Source: Microbacterium sp. LWH7-1.2 (GTDB lineage: Bacteria > Actinomycetota > Actinomycetes > Actinomycetales > Microbacteriaceae). From it: a stretch of 64,000 nucleotides of DNA. Below, in pieces: positions 7,690 to 16,212 of the stretch. The stretch's first letter is position 1. Every line of letters begins with the position of its first letter. The stretch lies in NCBI RefSeq assembly GCF_038397755.1, contig NZ_CP151637.1, positions 372,001 to 436,000 of the forward strand, written 5' to 3'. The notes under the pieces were generated by a model that was not told the DNA's origin, made no database searches, and worked only from the letters and a program-made list of their open reading frames with translations. Both the position numbers and the translations under genes were made by a program.

Positions 7690-7757
7690 TCCTGCCGCTC
7701 AGCGTGCTGTTCGCGGTCTTCCCGGGGATCTTCATGCTTCGACTCGGACTCGGCTGA
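7668..7757 (+). pseudogene. tadC: 3' fragment of tadC (type II secretion F-like pilus protein)
   Basis: In a different frame from the integrase, codons from 7668 to the TGA at 7755-7757 read LFPLVFLILPLSVLF and end in a short MLRLGLG tail. This is how TadC proteins typically end, with a final hydrophobic helix. Pilin/TadE genes follow immediately, as in a Tad operon. The simplest reading is that the element integrated inside tadC and left this 3' piece at the right junction. The 5' part should lie beyond the left end of the element, outside the window. The hydrophobic fragment is short, so the identification also leans on context. Confidence 0.65.
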
Positions 7758-7772
7758 CGGCCGGAGGGAGAA

Positions 7773-7976
7773 ATGATGAAAGCACGGATGCTGCGCCTCA
7801 CCGCTCGACTTCACGCGGGGGCGCGCGACCTCGCCGACGACGAGCGGGGCGACGTGCCGGGCTGGGTCCTCATCACTCTGATGACCGCAGGGCTCGTCGT
7901 CGTGATCTGGGCGATGGCCGGTCCTGCGCTTGCCGATCTGTTCGAGCAGGCGATCAGCCGCGTCTCCGGGCTCTGA
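7773..7976 (+). CDS. Flp-type pilin-like small membrane protein
   Basis: A 67-residue protein with ribosome site GGAGGGAG before ATG 7773 (a second ATG follows at 7776). After a basic N-terminus and DDERGD comes one hydrophobic helix (about residues 32-50) and an amphipathic end. The shape is that of Flp/Tad pilins and related pseudopilins. The usual Glu five residues after the processing Gly is not present, so it may be a divergent or minor pilin. It leads the tadE/tadG-like genes and lies 15 bp after the tadC remnant. Confidence 0.6.
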   Translation: MMKARMLRLTARLHAGARDLADDERGDVPGWVLITLMTAGLVVVIWAMAGPALADLFEQAISRVSGL

Positions 7977-7980
7977 CGCC

Positions 7981-8415
7981 GTGCGCGTCGTCCTGGCCCG
8001 CGCGAGGTCGGGCATGCGGGCCCGACTCGTCGCGGACCTCCGAGACGACGCCGGGGCCAGTCCTGTCGAGTTCATCCTCGTCGGCGCGCTGCTCACCGTC
8101 CTCACGCTGGGCGTGCTGCAGTTCGGCCTCGCGGTGTACGTCCGCAACGTCGTTCACGACGCCGCGGTCGAGGGCGCCTACCACGCCGCCCTCGCCGACA
8201 CGACGCTCGCCGACGGCGCTCAGCGCACGCGTGACATCGTGGGTCGCACCATCGGCGCCGAGTACGCCACCGACGTCACCGCGCACGAGACGGCGTCGCT
8301 CGGTCAGCAGACCGTCGAGGTGCGCGTCCGGGCGACGCTGCCACTGGTCGGCCTGCTCGGGGCGGCGCGTGGGCTGGAGGTGACGGCGCATGCACCCGTC
8401 GAATCCTTCGACTGA
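7981..8415 (+). CDS. TadE family pseudopilin
   Basis: A 144-residue protein starting with GTG at 7981, four bases after the previous stop. It has a basic N-terminus, then DDAGASPVEFILVGALL, the TadE signature in which a Glu five residues into the helix follows a short acidic leader. One membrane helix spans about residues 25-48, and the remainder is an extracellular beta-rich domain. TadE-like proteins are processed by the prepilin peptidase and help pilus assembly. It overlaps the next gene by 26 bp. Confidence 0.8.
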   Translation: MRVVLARARSGMRARLVADLRDDAGASPVEFILVGALLTVLTLGVLQFGLAVYVRNVVHDAAVEGAYHAALADTTLADGAQRTRDIVGRTIGAEYATDVTAHETASLGQQTVEVRVRATLPLVGLLGAARGLEVTAHAPVESFD

Positions 8416-8863
8416 TGTTCCTCCCACGGACCCGCTCGGCGACGACCGCGGCTCCGCGGCGCTCGAGTTCATCCTCGTAGGGCTTCTCCTGCTCGTGCCG
8501 CTCGTCTACCTGGTCGTCGCGCTCGGGCTCATTCAGGGGCAGAGCCTGGGAGCGGAGGCCACGGCACGTCACGTCGCGCGTGCCGTCTCGACGGCAAGCG
8601 ACGCCGATGACGCCCGTGCCCGGGCGGACGCCGTGCTGGCGGCGGTGTCGCGGGAATACGGACTCGATGACGTCGACCTCTCCTTCGACTGCACGCCCTC
8701 CGGCGCCGCGTGCCCGAGGGCCGGCGCGACTCTGCACGTGAGCGTCCGCGCGACGGTCACCCTGCCGCTCGTGCCGCCGGTGCTCGATCTCGACCGCATC
8801 GCCGCGATCCCGATCGAGGCTTCGGCCGCGCACAAGGTCTCGCGCTTCTGGAGCGAACGGTGA
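8390..8863 (+). CDS. TadE-like pseudopilin (second copy)
   Basis: A 157-residue protein with GGAGG before ATG 8390. The DDRGSAALEFILVGLLLL segment again gives the TadE helix with its conserved Glu. The external domain has one Cys pair (DCTPSGAAC) that could form a disulfide. Its stop overlaps the next gene's start. Two TadE-like genes in a row followed by a TadG-like gene is the normal order for actinobacterial tad loci. Confidence 0.8.
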   Translation: MHPSNPSTDVPPTDPLGDDRGSAALEFILVGLLLLVPLVYLVVALGLIQGQSLGAEATARHVARAVSTASDADDARARADAVLAAVSREYGLDDVDLSFDCTPSGAACPRAGATLHVSVRATVTLPLVPPVLDLDRIAAIPIEASAAHKVSRFWSER

Positions 8864-9312
8864 TCGCGCGCGTGCGCCGCGCCCGTGCCGCCTGCGCGGA
8901 GGCCCACGATGCCGACGACGAGGGCAGCGTGCTCATTCTCACCCTCGGCTACGCCGTGCTCGCGATCGCGGTGATCCTGGTGTGCACGGCCGCGACGAGC
9001 CTGTATCTCGCGCAGAAGCAGCTCGATGCCGTCGCGGATGCTGCGGCCCTGGCCGCTGCGGACGGCTTCGACCTGTCGGTGGTCGCCGGCGAGCCCGTGG
9101 CCACGCTCACCGACGCGGGCGTGCGCCGAGAGGCGGAGGCCATGATGGGCTCCGTCCGTCCCGACGCGCGTCTCGTCTCGGCGTCGACCCCCGACGGCGT
9201 GTCCGCACGGGTGACGGTCGCAGGGCAGTGGCATCCGCCCATCGTCACGATGTTCGTGCCCGACGGCGTCGCGCTCGAAGCCACCGCGACGAGCCGTACC
9301 GCGCTGCGCTGA
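8860..9312 (+). CDS. TadG-like pilus assembly protein
   Basis: A 150-residue protein with a GTG start at 8860 overlapping the previous stop (GTGA). After an acidic stretch, EGSVLILTLGYAVLAIAVILV forms one membrane helix. It is followed by LDAVADAAALAAADG, the sequence that marks the TadG-like N-terminal domain (Rv3660c-type locus). It probably sits in the membrane with the exposed domain outside. It ends the tad block; the next gene is convergent. Confidence 0.75.
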   Translation: MIARVRRARAACAEAHDADDEGSVLILTLGYAVLAIAVILVCTAATSLYLAQKQLDAVADAAALAAADGFDLSVVAGEPVATLTDAGVRREAEAMMGSVRPDARLVSASTPDGVSARVTVAGQWHPPIVTMFVPDGVALEATATSRTALR

Positions 9313-9332
9313 CGCGCGGTGCGCACCGCGTG

Positions 9333-9938
9333 CTAGAGGTCGGCGCCGGCCGCGGCGCGCGCGGCGAGCGCCACCGCCTCCACGCGCGAGTGCACGCCGA
9401 GCTTGCCGAGCAGGTTCTGCATGTGGGCGCCGACCGTTTTGATGCTGATGCCCATCTCGGTCGCGACCTGCTTCTGCGTCATCCCCTCGGTCGTGAGCGC
9501 AAGCACCTGCCGCTCGCGCGGCGTGAGGGACGAGAGGCGCCGGAGGTCCGCGGTCGCGCCGCGGGACGGACGCGTGCGCTCGATGAGTCGTCGCACGCGT
9601 GCCAGGAACTCCTCGCTGTCCATGGACTCCGCAGCGTAGTCATCGGCGCCGACGAGCAGGCCCGCGACGATGTCCGCGGGTGTCGTCCGCTCTGCTGACA
9701 CCAGCACCGCGGGCATGTCGGGTCCGTACCGATCCCGGAGCTCCCTGAGGAAGCTGCACCCACCATCCTCCACCTCGAGGATGGCGACGTCCGGCGCGAC
9801 GCCGTTCAGAGTGGCGGCAGCATCCGTCGTCCTTGCGAACGCCATCGACCGCAACCCCAGACGCCCCAGCAGCGTCACGTAATCGGCCCTGACGTGGTCA
9901 CCGGCGACCACCAGGGCGAATGACTCTTCTGTGCTCAC
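9333..9938 (-). CDS. Response regulator with LuxR-type DNA-binding domain
   Basis: A 201-residue protein. Residues 1-120 form a receiver-like domain with a DVAILEVEDGG strand where the phospho-acceptor Asp is normally found. The exact acidic residue differs, so phosphorylation is uncertain. Residues 135-195 form a LuxR helix-turn-helix (LTPRERQVLALTTEGMTQKQVATEMGISIKTVGAHMQNLLGKLG). It faces the tad genes and may regulate them or surface traits. No histidine kinase is adjacent. A TTCCC-C-GGGAA palindrome at 9989-9999 upstream of its start is a possible autoregulatory site. Confidence 0.85.
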   Translation of the reverse strand: MSTEESFALVVAGDHVRADYVTLLGRLGLRSMAFARTTDAAATLNGVAPDVAILEVEDGGCSFLRELRDRYGPDMPAVLVSAERTTPADIVAGLLVGADDYAAESMDSEEFLARVRRLIERTRPSRGATADLRRLSSLTPRERQVLALTTEGMTQKQVATEMGISIKTVGAHMQNLLGKLGVHSRVEAVALAARAAAGADL

Positions 9939-10365
9939 GATTCCTCCCCGAATCGCGCGCCTCCCGCCAAGACGGACGACCTAGGTATTTCCCCGGGAAT
10001 CCCTTGCGCATTCCCCCGATTGTCGCGTCCCCACGCCGTTCCTAGCGTACGGCCGGCAGTGGCGCGGGGAAAGGGAGAAGCACGTCTCAGGACCGGCTCC
10101 GCCGACTCGAGGGGGACCGATCGGCAGCTGACGAAGCGGCGACGGGACCGTGCCCGTCGTCGCTTCGCCGCGCCTGGAGATGCAGGGGGTGGATGCGGCC
10201 GCCCGGCGTCCGTTACAGTGATGCCGGACCGGTGCCACCGCACCCCGACCGGAAGGAGGAAGAACGATGGCTGTCTTCGTCATGCCTCGCATCCCTGTTC
10301 CCTTCCGCGAGGTCGCCCGCACACGTTGACCCGGCGGCGACCTCCAGCCCTGGAGTGTCTCACCG
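9939..10365. other. 427-bp intergenic region with a leader-peptide-like ORF
   Basis: This gap separates the divergent response regulator and RIO kinase genes. It contains the TTCCCCGGGAA palindrome (9989-9999). It also contains a 20-codon ORF at 10267-10329 (starts MAVFVMPRIP, ends VARTR) preceded by a very strong GGAAGGAGGA ribosome site. The ORF ends 36 bp before the kinase start, so it could be an upstream regulatory leader. Otherwise I see nothing recognisable. Confidence 0.4.
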
Positions 10366-11190
10366 ATGTCATCCGAACGCCTCGACGCGTCCGCATCCGT
10401 TCTCTCGCCGGATCTCGAACCCGGCCCCGATCAGCGCTGGTCCACGTGGCCCGCGTCCCCACCCACCCAGCGCGGCCCGCTGCCGCACCCCGCGTGGGTC
10501 GTCACCGCGTCCGGTGCATTCGACACCGAGCTCGGAATCGTGAAGACCGGCAAGGAAGCCGACGTGCACCTGATCGAGCGCGCGGTGCCTGGCGCCGGCG
10601 GCGTGCTCCTGGCCGCCAAGCGCTACCGCGGCTCGCACCACAGCGACTTCCATCGCTCAGGCAGTTACGAGGAGGGGCGCACGATGCGCAACACCCGCGA
10701 CGCCCGGGCGGTGGGCCGCAAGACGGCGTACGGGCGTTCCGTGGCGGCGGGACATTGGGCGGTGAGTGAGTTCGACGCGCTCTGCCGTGCCTGGCGCGCC
10801 GGCGTCCCGGTGCCGTACCCCGTACAGGTGAGTGACACCGAGGTGCTCATGGAGTTCATCGGCGACGGACGCGTCGCCGCGCCACGGCTGGCGCAGAGTC
10901 GCCTGCGCGGCTCGGAGCTGCGGGGCGCCTTCGAGCAGGTCGTCGGCATCCTGGAGGCGTTCGCCCACGCCGGGTTCGCGCACGGCGACCTCTCGCCGTA
11001 CAACCTGCTCGATCATCACGGCCGCGTCGTCGTCATCGATCTGCCGCAGGTCGTCGACGTCGCCGCGAATCCGCAAGGGCTCGACTTCCTCTATCGCGAC
11101 GTCGTCAACGTCTCGACCTGGTTCACCAGGCGGGGCCTCGACAACGATCCCGAGGACGTGTTCGCCCACCTCGTCGCGATGCTCTGGTGA
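10366..11190 (+). CDS. RIO-type atypical protein kinase
   Basis: A 274-residue protein. The nucleotide-binding part has TGKEADVHLI and a Lys in LLAAKRYR (about residue 85). The catalytic loop is HGDLSPYNLLD (about 206), and the metal-binding Asp follows in VVVIDLPQVVD. The RKTAYGRSVAAGHWAVSEF helix is typical of RIO kinases. Bacterial members are of unclear role; archaeal and eukaryotic relatives act in ribosome maturation. The ATG at 10366 has a weak GGAG. Transcription probably ends at the hairpin at 11210-11245. Confidence 0.85.
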   Translation: MSSERLDASASVLSPDLEPGPDQRWSTWPASPPTQRGPLPHPAWVVTASGAFDTELGIVKTGKEADVHLIERAVPGAGGVLLAAKRYRGSHHSDFHRSGSYEEGRTMRNTRDARAVGRKTAYGRSVAAGHWAVSEFDALCRAWRAGVPVPYPVQVSDTEVLMEFIGDGRVAAPRLAQSRLRGSELRGAFEQVVGILEAFAHAGFAHGDLSPYNLLDHHGRVVVIDLPQVVDVAANPQGLDFLYRDVVNVSTWFTRRGLDNDPEDVFAHLVAMLW

Positions 11191-11209
11191 TGCTCGTCCG
11201 GCTCGAACG

Positions 11210-11245
11210 CCGAAGACCCCGGCGCGCGTGCGCCGGGGTCTTCGG
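11210..11245. terminator. Bidirectional terminator hairpin
   Basis: A perfect 16-bp stem (CCGAAGACCCCGGCGC at 11210-11225 with its complement at 11230-11245) encloses a 4-nt loop. It sits between the convergent 3' ends of the RIO kinase and the subtilase, so it can serve both. No long U-run follows. Confidence 0.8.
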
Positions 11246-11255
11246 ACTCAGGGGG

Positions 11256-14200
11256 TCAGCGGACGCCCTTGGCCGGAGTGGCTTCGAACGCCTTCTCGAT
11301 CTCCTGAGTGAAGGTGTTTCCCTCCCCGTCCTCCGCCGTGACGCGGAGGTCGACCCAGCCGCCCTCGTCGGACACCGGGATCTGCGCCGTGAAGCCGCTG
11401 ACCCATGCGCGGCTCTTGACGAAGATGTCGCCGTCGCCTTCGACGGCGCCGGTCGGGGCATCCGTCTTCGCGGAGGTCAGCTTCACCGGCTTCCACTCGC
11501 CGTTCTGTGCCCGAGCTTCGAGCGTCGCCTCGGTGATCGCGCCGGCGGGCACCGTGCCCGCGACGTGGCCGAGCTCGAGGCCCAGCTGGATGGCCGAACC
11601 CTTCTTGCGGCCCTCGCCCACGAGGTTGTCGACGTTCACGTCGACGTGGTAGTACGCCTGGATCAGGGGCAGCAGACGGTTGTTCCAGTCGCCGAGCTTG
11701 CCTTCGGACGTGAAGCTCCAGTCGCTCACCGTCTTGGTGGAGCCTCCGAGGTGCGAGCCGTCGTGGGTCGCTGTGCTGACCACGCGCCACCTCTGCTCGC
11801 CGTCGGGCAGGTCGAAGATGTTCGCCCCCTGGTGCTCGGTCTGCTTGACCAGCTGTCCATCGAGATACAGATCCGTCGACTGGTGCACGGTGGACGGCTC
11901 GATCCAGGTGTCGAACGTGCCCGTGTGCTGCGCGTCACCGCCGTCGGCCCAGCTCGGGATGTTCACCTGCGCGTAGTCCGACACTCGGTAGGGAACCCAG
12001 AAGCCCGTGGCGACGTACGGCCGCACGATGCCGCCGAAGTACTCCTCGCTGGTGCGTTCGCCGCGCTCGTAGGTGGTCTGCATGTCCCGGATCTCCCACA
12101 TGACCGACGTGACAGCCACCCACTGGTTCCATCGCAGCTGATCGGTGTTCACCCACTCCGTACGGTCCATGCCGCGCTGGGCGCGGAACGGGAACCCGTT
12201 GCCGTACTGGGCGCCCGGAACGAAGTCGTACCGGAACTCCGCGAGCTCCTCCTTCTGGCCGTGGAAGCGCGTGTCGATGCGCGCGAGGTCCTTCGAGGAG
12301 TGCTTGTAGGCCATGTCCGAGGGAATCTCGCCGTCGGCGTACTCCGCGATGTCGTAGACGACGTCCGTCGTCGGGACGCCCACCACCGACAGCGTGGCCT
12401 TCTTCTCGGCGCCGAGCTGCGCGAGCAGCTCACGTCCCTCGACCCCGCTCACACCGGCGATCGGGATGGCGACGTCCGAGTAGTCCACCTCCGAACCCAC
12501 CCACGTGCTGAACTCGCCGTCCTCGTCGTTCACGAGGATGAGGAGCTTGGCGCCCGCGGCGGCGGCGTTCGCCGCCTGCTGGGATGCCGAAAGCTCCTCG
12601 GACCGCGTCGCCACGGCGATCCTGCCGTCTACGTGTGCCGCAGCGAGCTCCTCTGGCCTGCCGGCGCCGGCGTCGACCGCCGTCGCCTTGAACGACCCTT
12701 CGAGGAGAGTGGATCCGGGCTGGACGATGAGGTCAAGCTGCTTCTTGCCTGCCGTGACCGTGAGGAGCGGCGTCTGCTGACGCCACCGGGTGGTGAAGTC
12801 GAAGTCGGCGTCGTCGATCTTCATCGGCTGCGCCCACATCTCGTCGGTCCAGACCGGCATCGCGGCGCTCGCCATGAAGTCGTCGACCTTCACATCCATG
12901 CGTCGGAAGACCGACTCGAGGCCGTCCGTGCCCACGTCGAGGGTGACCTGCTTGGCCACGCGCGCGTTGAAGGCGACCGACTTGTCGCCGTCGAGCTCCA
13001 GGGTGGGCTCACCGACGAGCACGCTCGCGATGGTGTCGGGCGTCCGGTTGAGCTCCATGAACGAGACGATCGAGTAGTCGCCCTTCATGAGGCGCAGCGT
13101 CGTCGCGCCGTCGACGAGGATCGGCTCGGCGAACTGGGTGGCCGGGTTCCAGAGGAACGCGTAGGTCGTCGTCGGGTTGCCGTCGAAGTCGGTCGCGGTG
13201 AGCGTGAGGTCGTAACGCTCGGCCTCGGCGATCGTTCCCAGGGCGGTGCGCGTGACGGCCTCGCCGCCGACGAGTCCGACCAGCGCACCCGACAGCTGCG
13301 TGCCCGCGGGAACCTTCGACGGGTCGACCGTCATCGTCACCGAGCGGGTCTCACCGGCGGGGATCGTGAGGGAGCCGGCGTCGACGTTCAACGCGTCGAA
13401 GGCGATGGCCGCCGACAGCGGCCCGGGCTCGTTGCCGTCACCGGGTGTGGTGTCGCTCAGCGTCGGCTCGAGCGCGACCGTCAGCTCGGCATCCGTCCGG
13501 TTCGTGTAGTCGATGGTGCGCGTGACCGGAGCGGGCTCCTGGCCCCAGGCGAGCATCCCGAAGTCGCCGGAACCCGACGCGACGACGGGGGCGTCGAGCG
13601 CGGCGGCGACGTTGATGACCCCGGTGCCGCCCTGGTACGGCGTGTAGCCGAGGTCGAGGGCGCTGCTGGCGAGCGCGGCCCTCAGCTGGTCGGCGGTGTA
13701 GTCCGGGTGTGCGCCGAGGAGGATCGCGGCAGCGCCGGCCACGTGCGGCGTCGCCATCGAGGTGCCGCTCATCGTCGCGTAAGGGCCGTCGCCCCGGCTG
13801 TCGGCGGACCGCGCGGCCGTGACGTTGCTGCCGGGGCCTGTCACGTCGGGCTTCATCGCGCCGGAACGCGCCAGAGGACCCTGGCTCGTGAAGTACGAGA
13901 GGGAGCCGGAGGGGTCGTCGACGGAGCCCACCGTCAGCGCCTCCTTGGCGGAGCCGGGAGCGCCGATCGTCTCGGCCGCGCCGGCGTTCCCGGCGGCGAC
14001 CACGAACAGCGCACCGGTTTCTTCGGAGATCTGGTTGAGCGACTCGGCCATCAGGTCCTTGCCGTCGGATGCCTCCGACGAGCCGAGGCTCATCGAGACG
14101 ATCGGCGCGCGCTGGGCGGCCCACTCCATCGCCTCGATGATCCACGAGTCCTGGCCGGACCCGTCCGCGCCGAGCACCTTTCCGACCAGCAACTCCGCGC

Positions 14201-15107
14201 CATCGGCCACGCCGCGGTGCGTGCCGCCGCTGGCAGCTCCCGTGCCGGCGATGGTGGACGCGACGTGCGTGCCGTGACCGTTGGGGTCGGCGTCGACCTC
14301 TTCGCCGGGCACGAAGCTCTTCGAGTCGGCCAGCACGTGGCCCTGCAGGTCGGGGTGGGTGTCGTCGTAGCCGGTGTCGAGCACGGCGACCGTAACACCT
14401 TCGCCGGTGTAGCCCTGCGCCCAGGCCCCGGGAGCGTCGATGTAGGGGACGCTGGAGTCGAGGGTGGCGCGCACCTTGCCGTCGAGGTGGATGGCCTCGA
14501 TGCCACCCGAGAGCGACGGCGTCGCAGAGAACGAGCGTGCCGACGATGCGGTGAGCGACTGCCAGGCCGCGGCGGCGTCGCCGTGCCCGAGCGTGGCGGC
14601 CGCGCCGCCGATGCTCTCCAGCGGCGCCTGGACCTCGATGCCCGGCACCGGGGCGGCGAACGTCTGCGCCGTCGCGCCGTCCTGCTCGATGATGATGGGT
14701 GTCGCGTCGACCGACGCGTCGTCGTAGCCATAGTCGATCAGCAGCGACACGTTGAACAGATCCTCGTCGAGCGCGCCGGTGGCCAGGTACGGCATGGCGG
14801 CCGAAGGAATGACGTGCAGGTCGTCTCCGACCTCGTAGGTCTGGACGCCGGCGCCGTCGATGGCGGTGTCGACCGATACCGTGTGCGTCCCGTCCGACAT
14901 GTCGGTGACGGTGACCCGGTCGCCGGTGATGAGCGTGACGGTGTGGGAGTCGCCGGCGGTGGCGCCCGTCGCGGGGGGAGCGGCGGGTGCCGGGCTGGCG
15001 GCTGCCGGCAGAGTCGCAAGGCCGATGCCTGCGATTCCGATCGCCAGACCGCTCGTGGCGGCGACGATCGGACGCAGGCGGCGGCCGATGGGCTGGGGTC
15101 GTGACAT
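11256..15107 (-). CDS. Secreted subtilisin-like serine protease (S8) with C-terminal extensions
   Basis: A 1283-residue exported protease. The ATG at 15107 has GAGAGG upstream and opens a signal peptide (basic RRLRP, hydrophobic core, then AAASPAPA). The catalytic triad is visible: Asp in VAVLDTGYDDTHPDL (about residue 239), His in GHGTHVAS (about 276) and Ser in GTSMATPHVAG (about 447). An inserted PA-type domain lies around residues 800-860, after the catalytic region. The rest is beta-rich, fibronectin-like. There is no sortase motif or membrane anchor at the end, so it is probably released. A divergent HTH regulator starts 137 bp away with two dyads between them. Confidence 0.9.
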   Translation of the reverse strand: MSRPQPIGRRLRPIVAATSGLAIGIAGIGLATLPAAASPAPAAPPATGATAGDSHTVTLITGDRVTVTDMSDGTHTVSVDTAIDGAGVQTYEVGDDLHVIPSAAMPYLATGALDEDLFNVSLLIDYGYDDASVDATPIIIEQDGATAQTFAAPVPGIEVQAPLESIGGAAATLGHGDAAAAWQSLTASSARSFSATPSLSGGIEAIHLDGKVRATLDSSVPYIDAPGAWAQGYTGEGVTVAVLDTGYDDTHPDLQGHVLADSKSFVPGEEVDADPNGHGTHVASTIAGTGAASGGTHRGVADGAELLVGKVLGADGSGQDSWIIEAMEWAAQRAPIVSMSLGSSEASDGKDLMAESLNQISEETGALFVVAAGNAGAAETIGAPGSAKEALTVGSVDDPSGSLSYFTSQGPLARSGAMKPDVTGPGSNVTAARSADSRGDGPYATMSGTSMATPHVAGAAAILLGAHPDYTADQLRAALASSALDLGYTPYQGGTGVINVAAALDAPVVASGSGDFGMLAWGQEPAPVTRTIDYTNRTDAELTVALEPTLSDTTPGDGNEPGPLSAAIAFDALNVDAGSLTIPAGETRSVTMTVDPSKVPAGTQLSGALVGLVGGEAVTRTALGTIAEAERYDLTLTATDFDGNPTTTYAFLWNPATQFAEPILVDGATTLRLMKGDYSIVSFMELNRTPDTIASVLVGEPTLELDGDKSVAFNARVAKQVTLDVGTDGLESVFRRMDVKVDDFMASAAMPVWTDEMWAQPMKIDDADFDFTTRWRQQTPLLTVTAGKKQLDLIVQPGSTLLEGSFKATAVDAGAGRPEELAAAHVDGRIAVATRSEELSASQQAANAAAAGAKLLILVNDEDGEFSTWVGSEVDYSDVAIPIAGVSGVEGRELLAQLGAEKKATLSVVGVPTTDVVYDIAEYADGEIPSDMAYKHSSKDLARIDTRFHGQKEELAEFRYDFVPGAQYGNGFPFRAQRGMDRTEWVNTDQLRWNQWVAVTSVMWEIRDMQTTYERGERTSEEYFGGIVRPYVATGFWVPYRVSDYAQVNIPSWADGGDAQHTGTFDTWIEPSTVHQSTDLYLDGQLVKQTEHQGANIFDLPDGEQRWRVVSTATHDGSHLGGSTKTVSDWSFTSEGKLGDWNNRLLPLIQAYYHVDVNVDNLVGEGRKKGSAIQLGLELGHVAGTVPAGAITEATLEARAQNGEWKPVKLTSAKTDAPTGAVEGDGDIFVKSRAWVSGFTAQIPVSDEGGWVDLRVTAEDGEGNTFTQEIEKAFEATPAKGVR

Positions 15108-15125
15108 GCGCGAGCCTCTCGGGTT

Positions 15126-15173
15126 GTGGGGGATCCGTAACCCCACCTTCGCCGCCCGCCCACCTAAAGTGGG
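15126..15173. promoter_or_regulatory. Two GTGGG/CCCAC dyads in the protease/regulator promoter region
   Basis: GTGGGG at 15126-15131 pairs with CCCCAC at 15141-15146 (9-bp spacer). CCCAC at 15159-15163 pairs with GTGGG at 15169-15173 (5-bp spacer). Both dyads use the same half-site and sit between the divergent protease and regulator genes, which is where an operator for the regulator is expected. The function is inferred. Confidence 0.5.
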
Positions 15174-15244
15174 TGGCGGAGAAATGCCATGGCCACCATC
15201 CGCCGCGGTTGGCGGGCGACGATGAGGTCGTGGGGGAGAACACC

Positions 15245-16204
15245 GTGCTCGATGCACTCGGCCTCGACGAGGCCCACACGGCCGTCTATCGGTGCGTGCT
15301 GCAGCAGCCTTCGGCATCGATGTCCGAGATCGCCTCGGCGCTCAGCATGTCACTGCCCCGCGTACGGCCCATGGTGGCCGAGCTCGAGCGCCTCGGCCTG
15401 CTCGCGCGCCAGGCGGCCCGCAGCGACCGGTATGTGGCATCCCCGCCGTCGATCTCCCTGCGCCCGCTGCTGCTCGAGCGCGAGCGAGGGCTCACCCGCG
15501 CGCACGAGGCGCTGGTCGAGTTGAGCGATCTCTACCGGCGATCCGCCGAACAGCGCAGCGTGGCGGACGTGGTCGACGTCGTCATCGGCGACGACGCCGT
15601 GCGCCAGCGCGTCGCGCAGCTGCAGGCCGCCTCTGTCGAACAGGTGCGGGTGCTCGTGCTGCACGAGGTCGCCCTGCTCAGCGGGGAGGAGAACATCGAG
15701 GAGGATCGCGCGCTCGCCCGGGGCGTGCGCTATCGCGTGATCGTCGAGAACGCGGTGCTCGAACGCCCGGGCTTCCTCGCGGCGGCGCGCGAAATGGCCC
15801 AGATCGGCGAGGAGATCCGGGTGCTCCCGACGCTCCCGACCCGCATGTTCATCGCCGACGATCAGATGGCGCTCGTCCCCATGCGCTCGCAGGGAGAGGA
15901 CGGGGGGTTCGGGGCGCTGCTCATCCACCCGAGCGGTCTGCTCGACCTGGTCACGTCGATCTTCGAGGAGTACTGGCGCGCTGCCACTGAGTTCCTGCCG
16001 GTCGCCGCCGTGCCCGTGGTCGATGACGTCGACAGTGATCTGCTCCGCCTGCTCCTGCTGGGCGTGACGGATGCTGCCGCCGCCGCGCAGCTCGGCATCT
16101 CACTGCGGACCGTCCAGCGCCGGGTCGCCGAGCTGATGGAGACCGCCGGGGTCACGACCCGCATGCAGCTGGGTGCGGAGGCCGTGCGGCGGAATTGGGT
16201 GTGA
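15245..16204 (+). CDS. HTH transcriptional regulator (TrmB-like N-terminus, LuxR-like C-terminus)
   Basis: A 319-residue protein. I chose GTG 15245 because GGGGGAG lies 6 bp upstream and because this family usually begins with a (M/V)LxALGL segment. Upstream in-frame GTGs exist. Residues 1-70 form a TrmB-type winged helix (MSEIASALSMSLPRVRPMVAELERLGLL). The middle is a ligand/sensor-like region. Residues 265-315 form a second helix-turn-helix (AAQLGISLRTVQRRVAELMETAG). Regulators of this build are often found beside S8 proteases in actinobacteria, and here the two genes are divergent. It probably controls the protease gene. Confidence 0.75.
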   Translation: MLDALGLDEAHTAVYRCVLQQPSASMSEIASALSMSLPRVRPMVAELERLGLLARQAARSDRYVASPPSISLRPLLLERERGLTRAHEALVELSDLYRRSAEQRSVADVVDVVIGDDAVRQRVAQLQAASVEQVRVLVLHEVALLSGEENIEEDRALARGVRYRVIVENAVLERPGFLAAAREMAQIGEEIRVLPTLPTRMFIADDQMALVPMRSQGEDGGFGALLIHPSGLLDLVTSIFEEYWRAATEFLPVAAVPVVDDVDSDLLRLLLLGVTDAAAAAQLGISLRTVQRRVAELMETAGVTTRMQLGAEAVRRNWV

Positions 16205-16212
16205 GACGGCCG

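Noticed and set aside
11187..15104. A very long open frame on the plus strand opposite the subtilase
   Set aside because: It is antisense to a clear protease with signal peptide and catalytic triad and reads as Arg/Gly/Val-rich shadow sequence.
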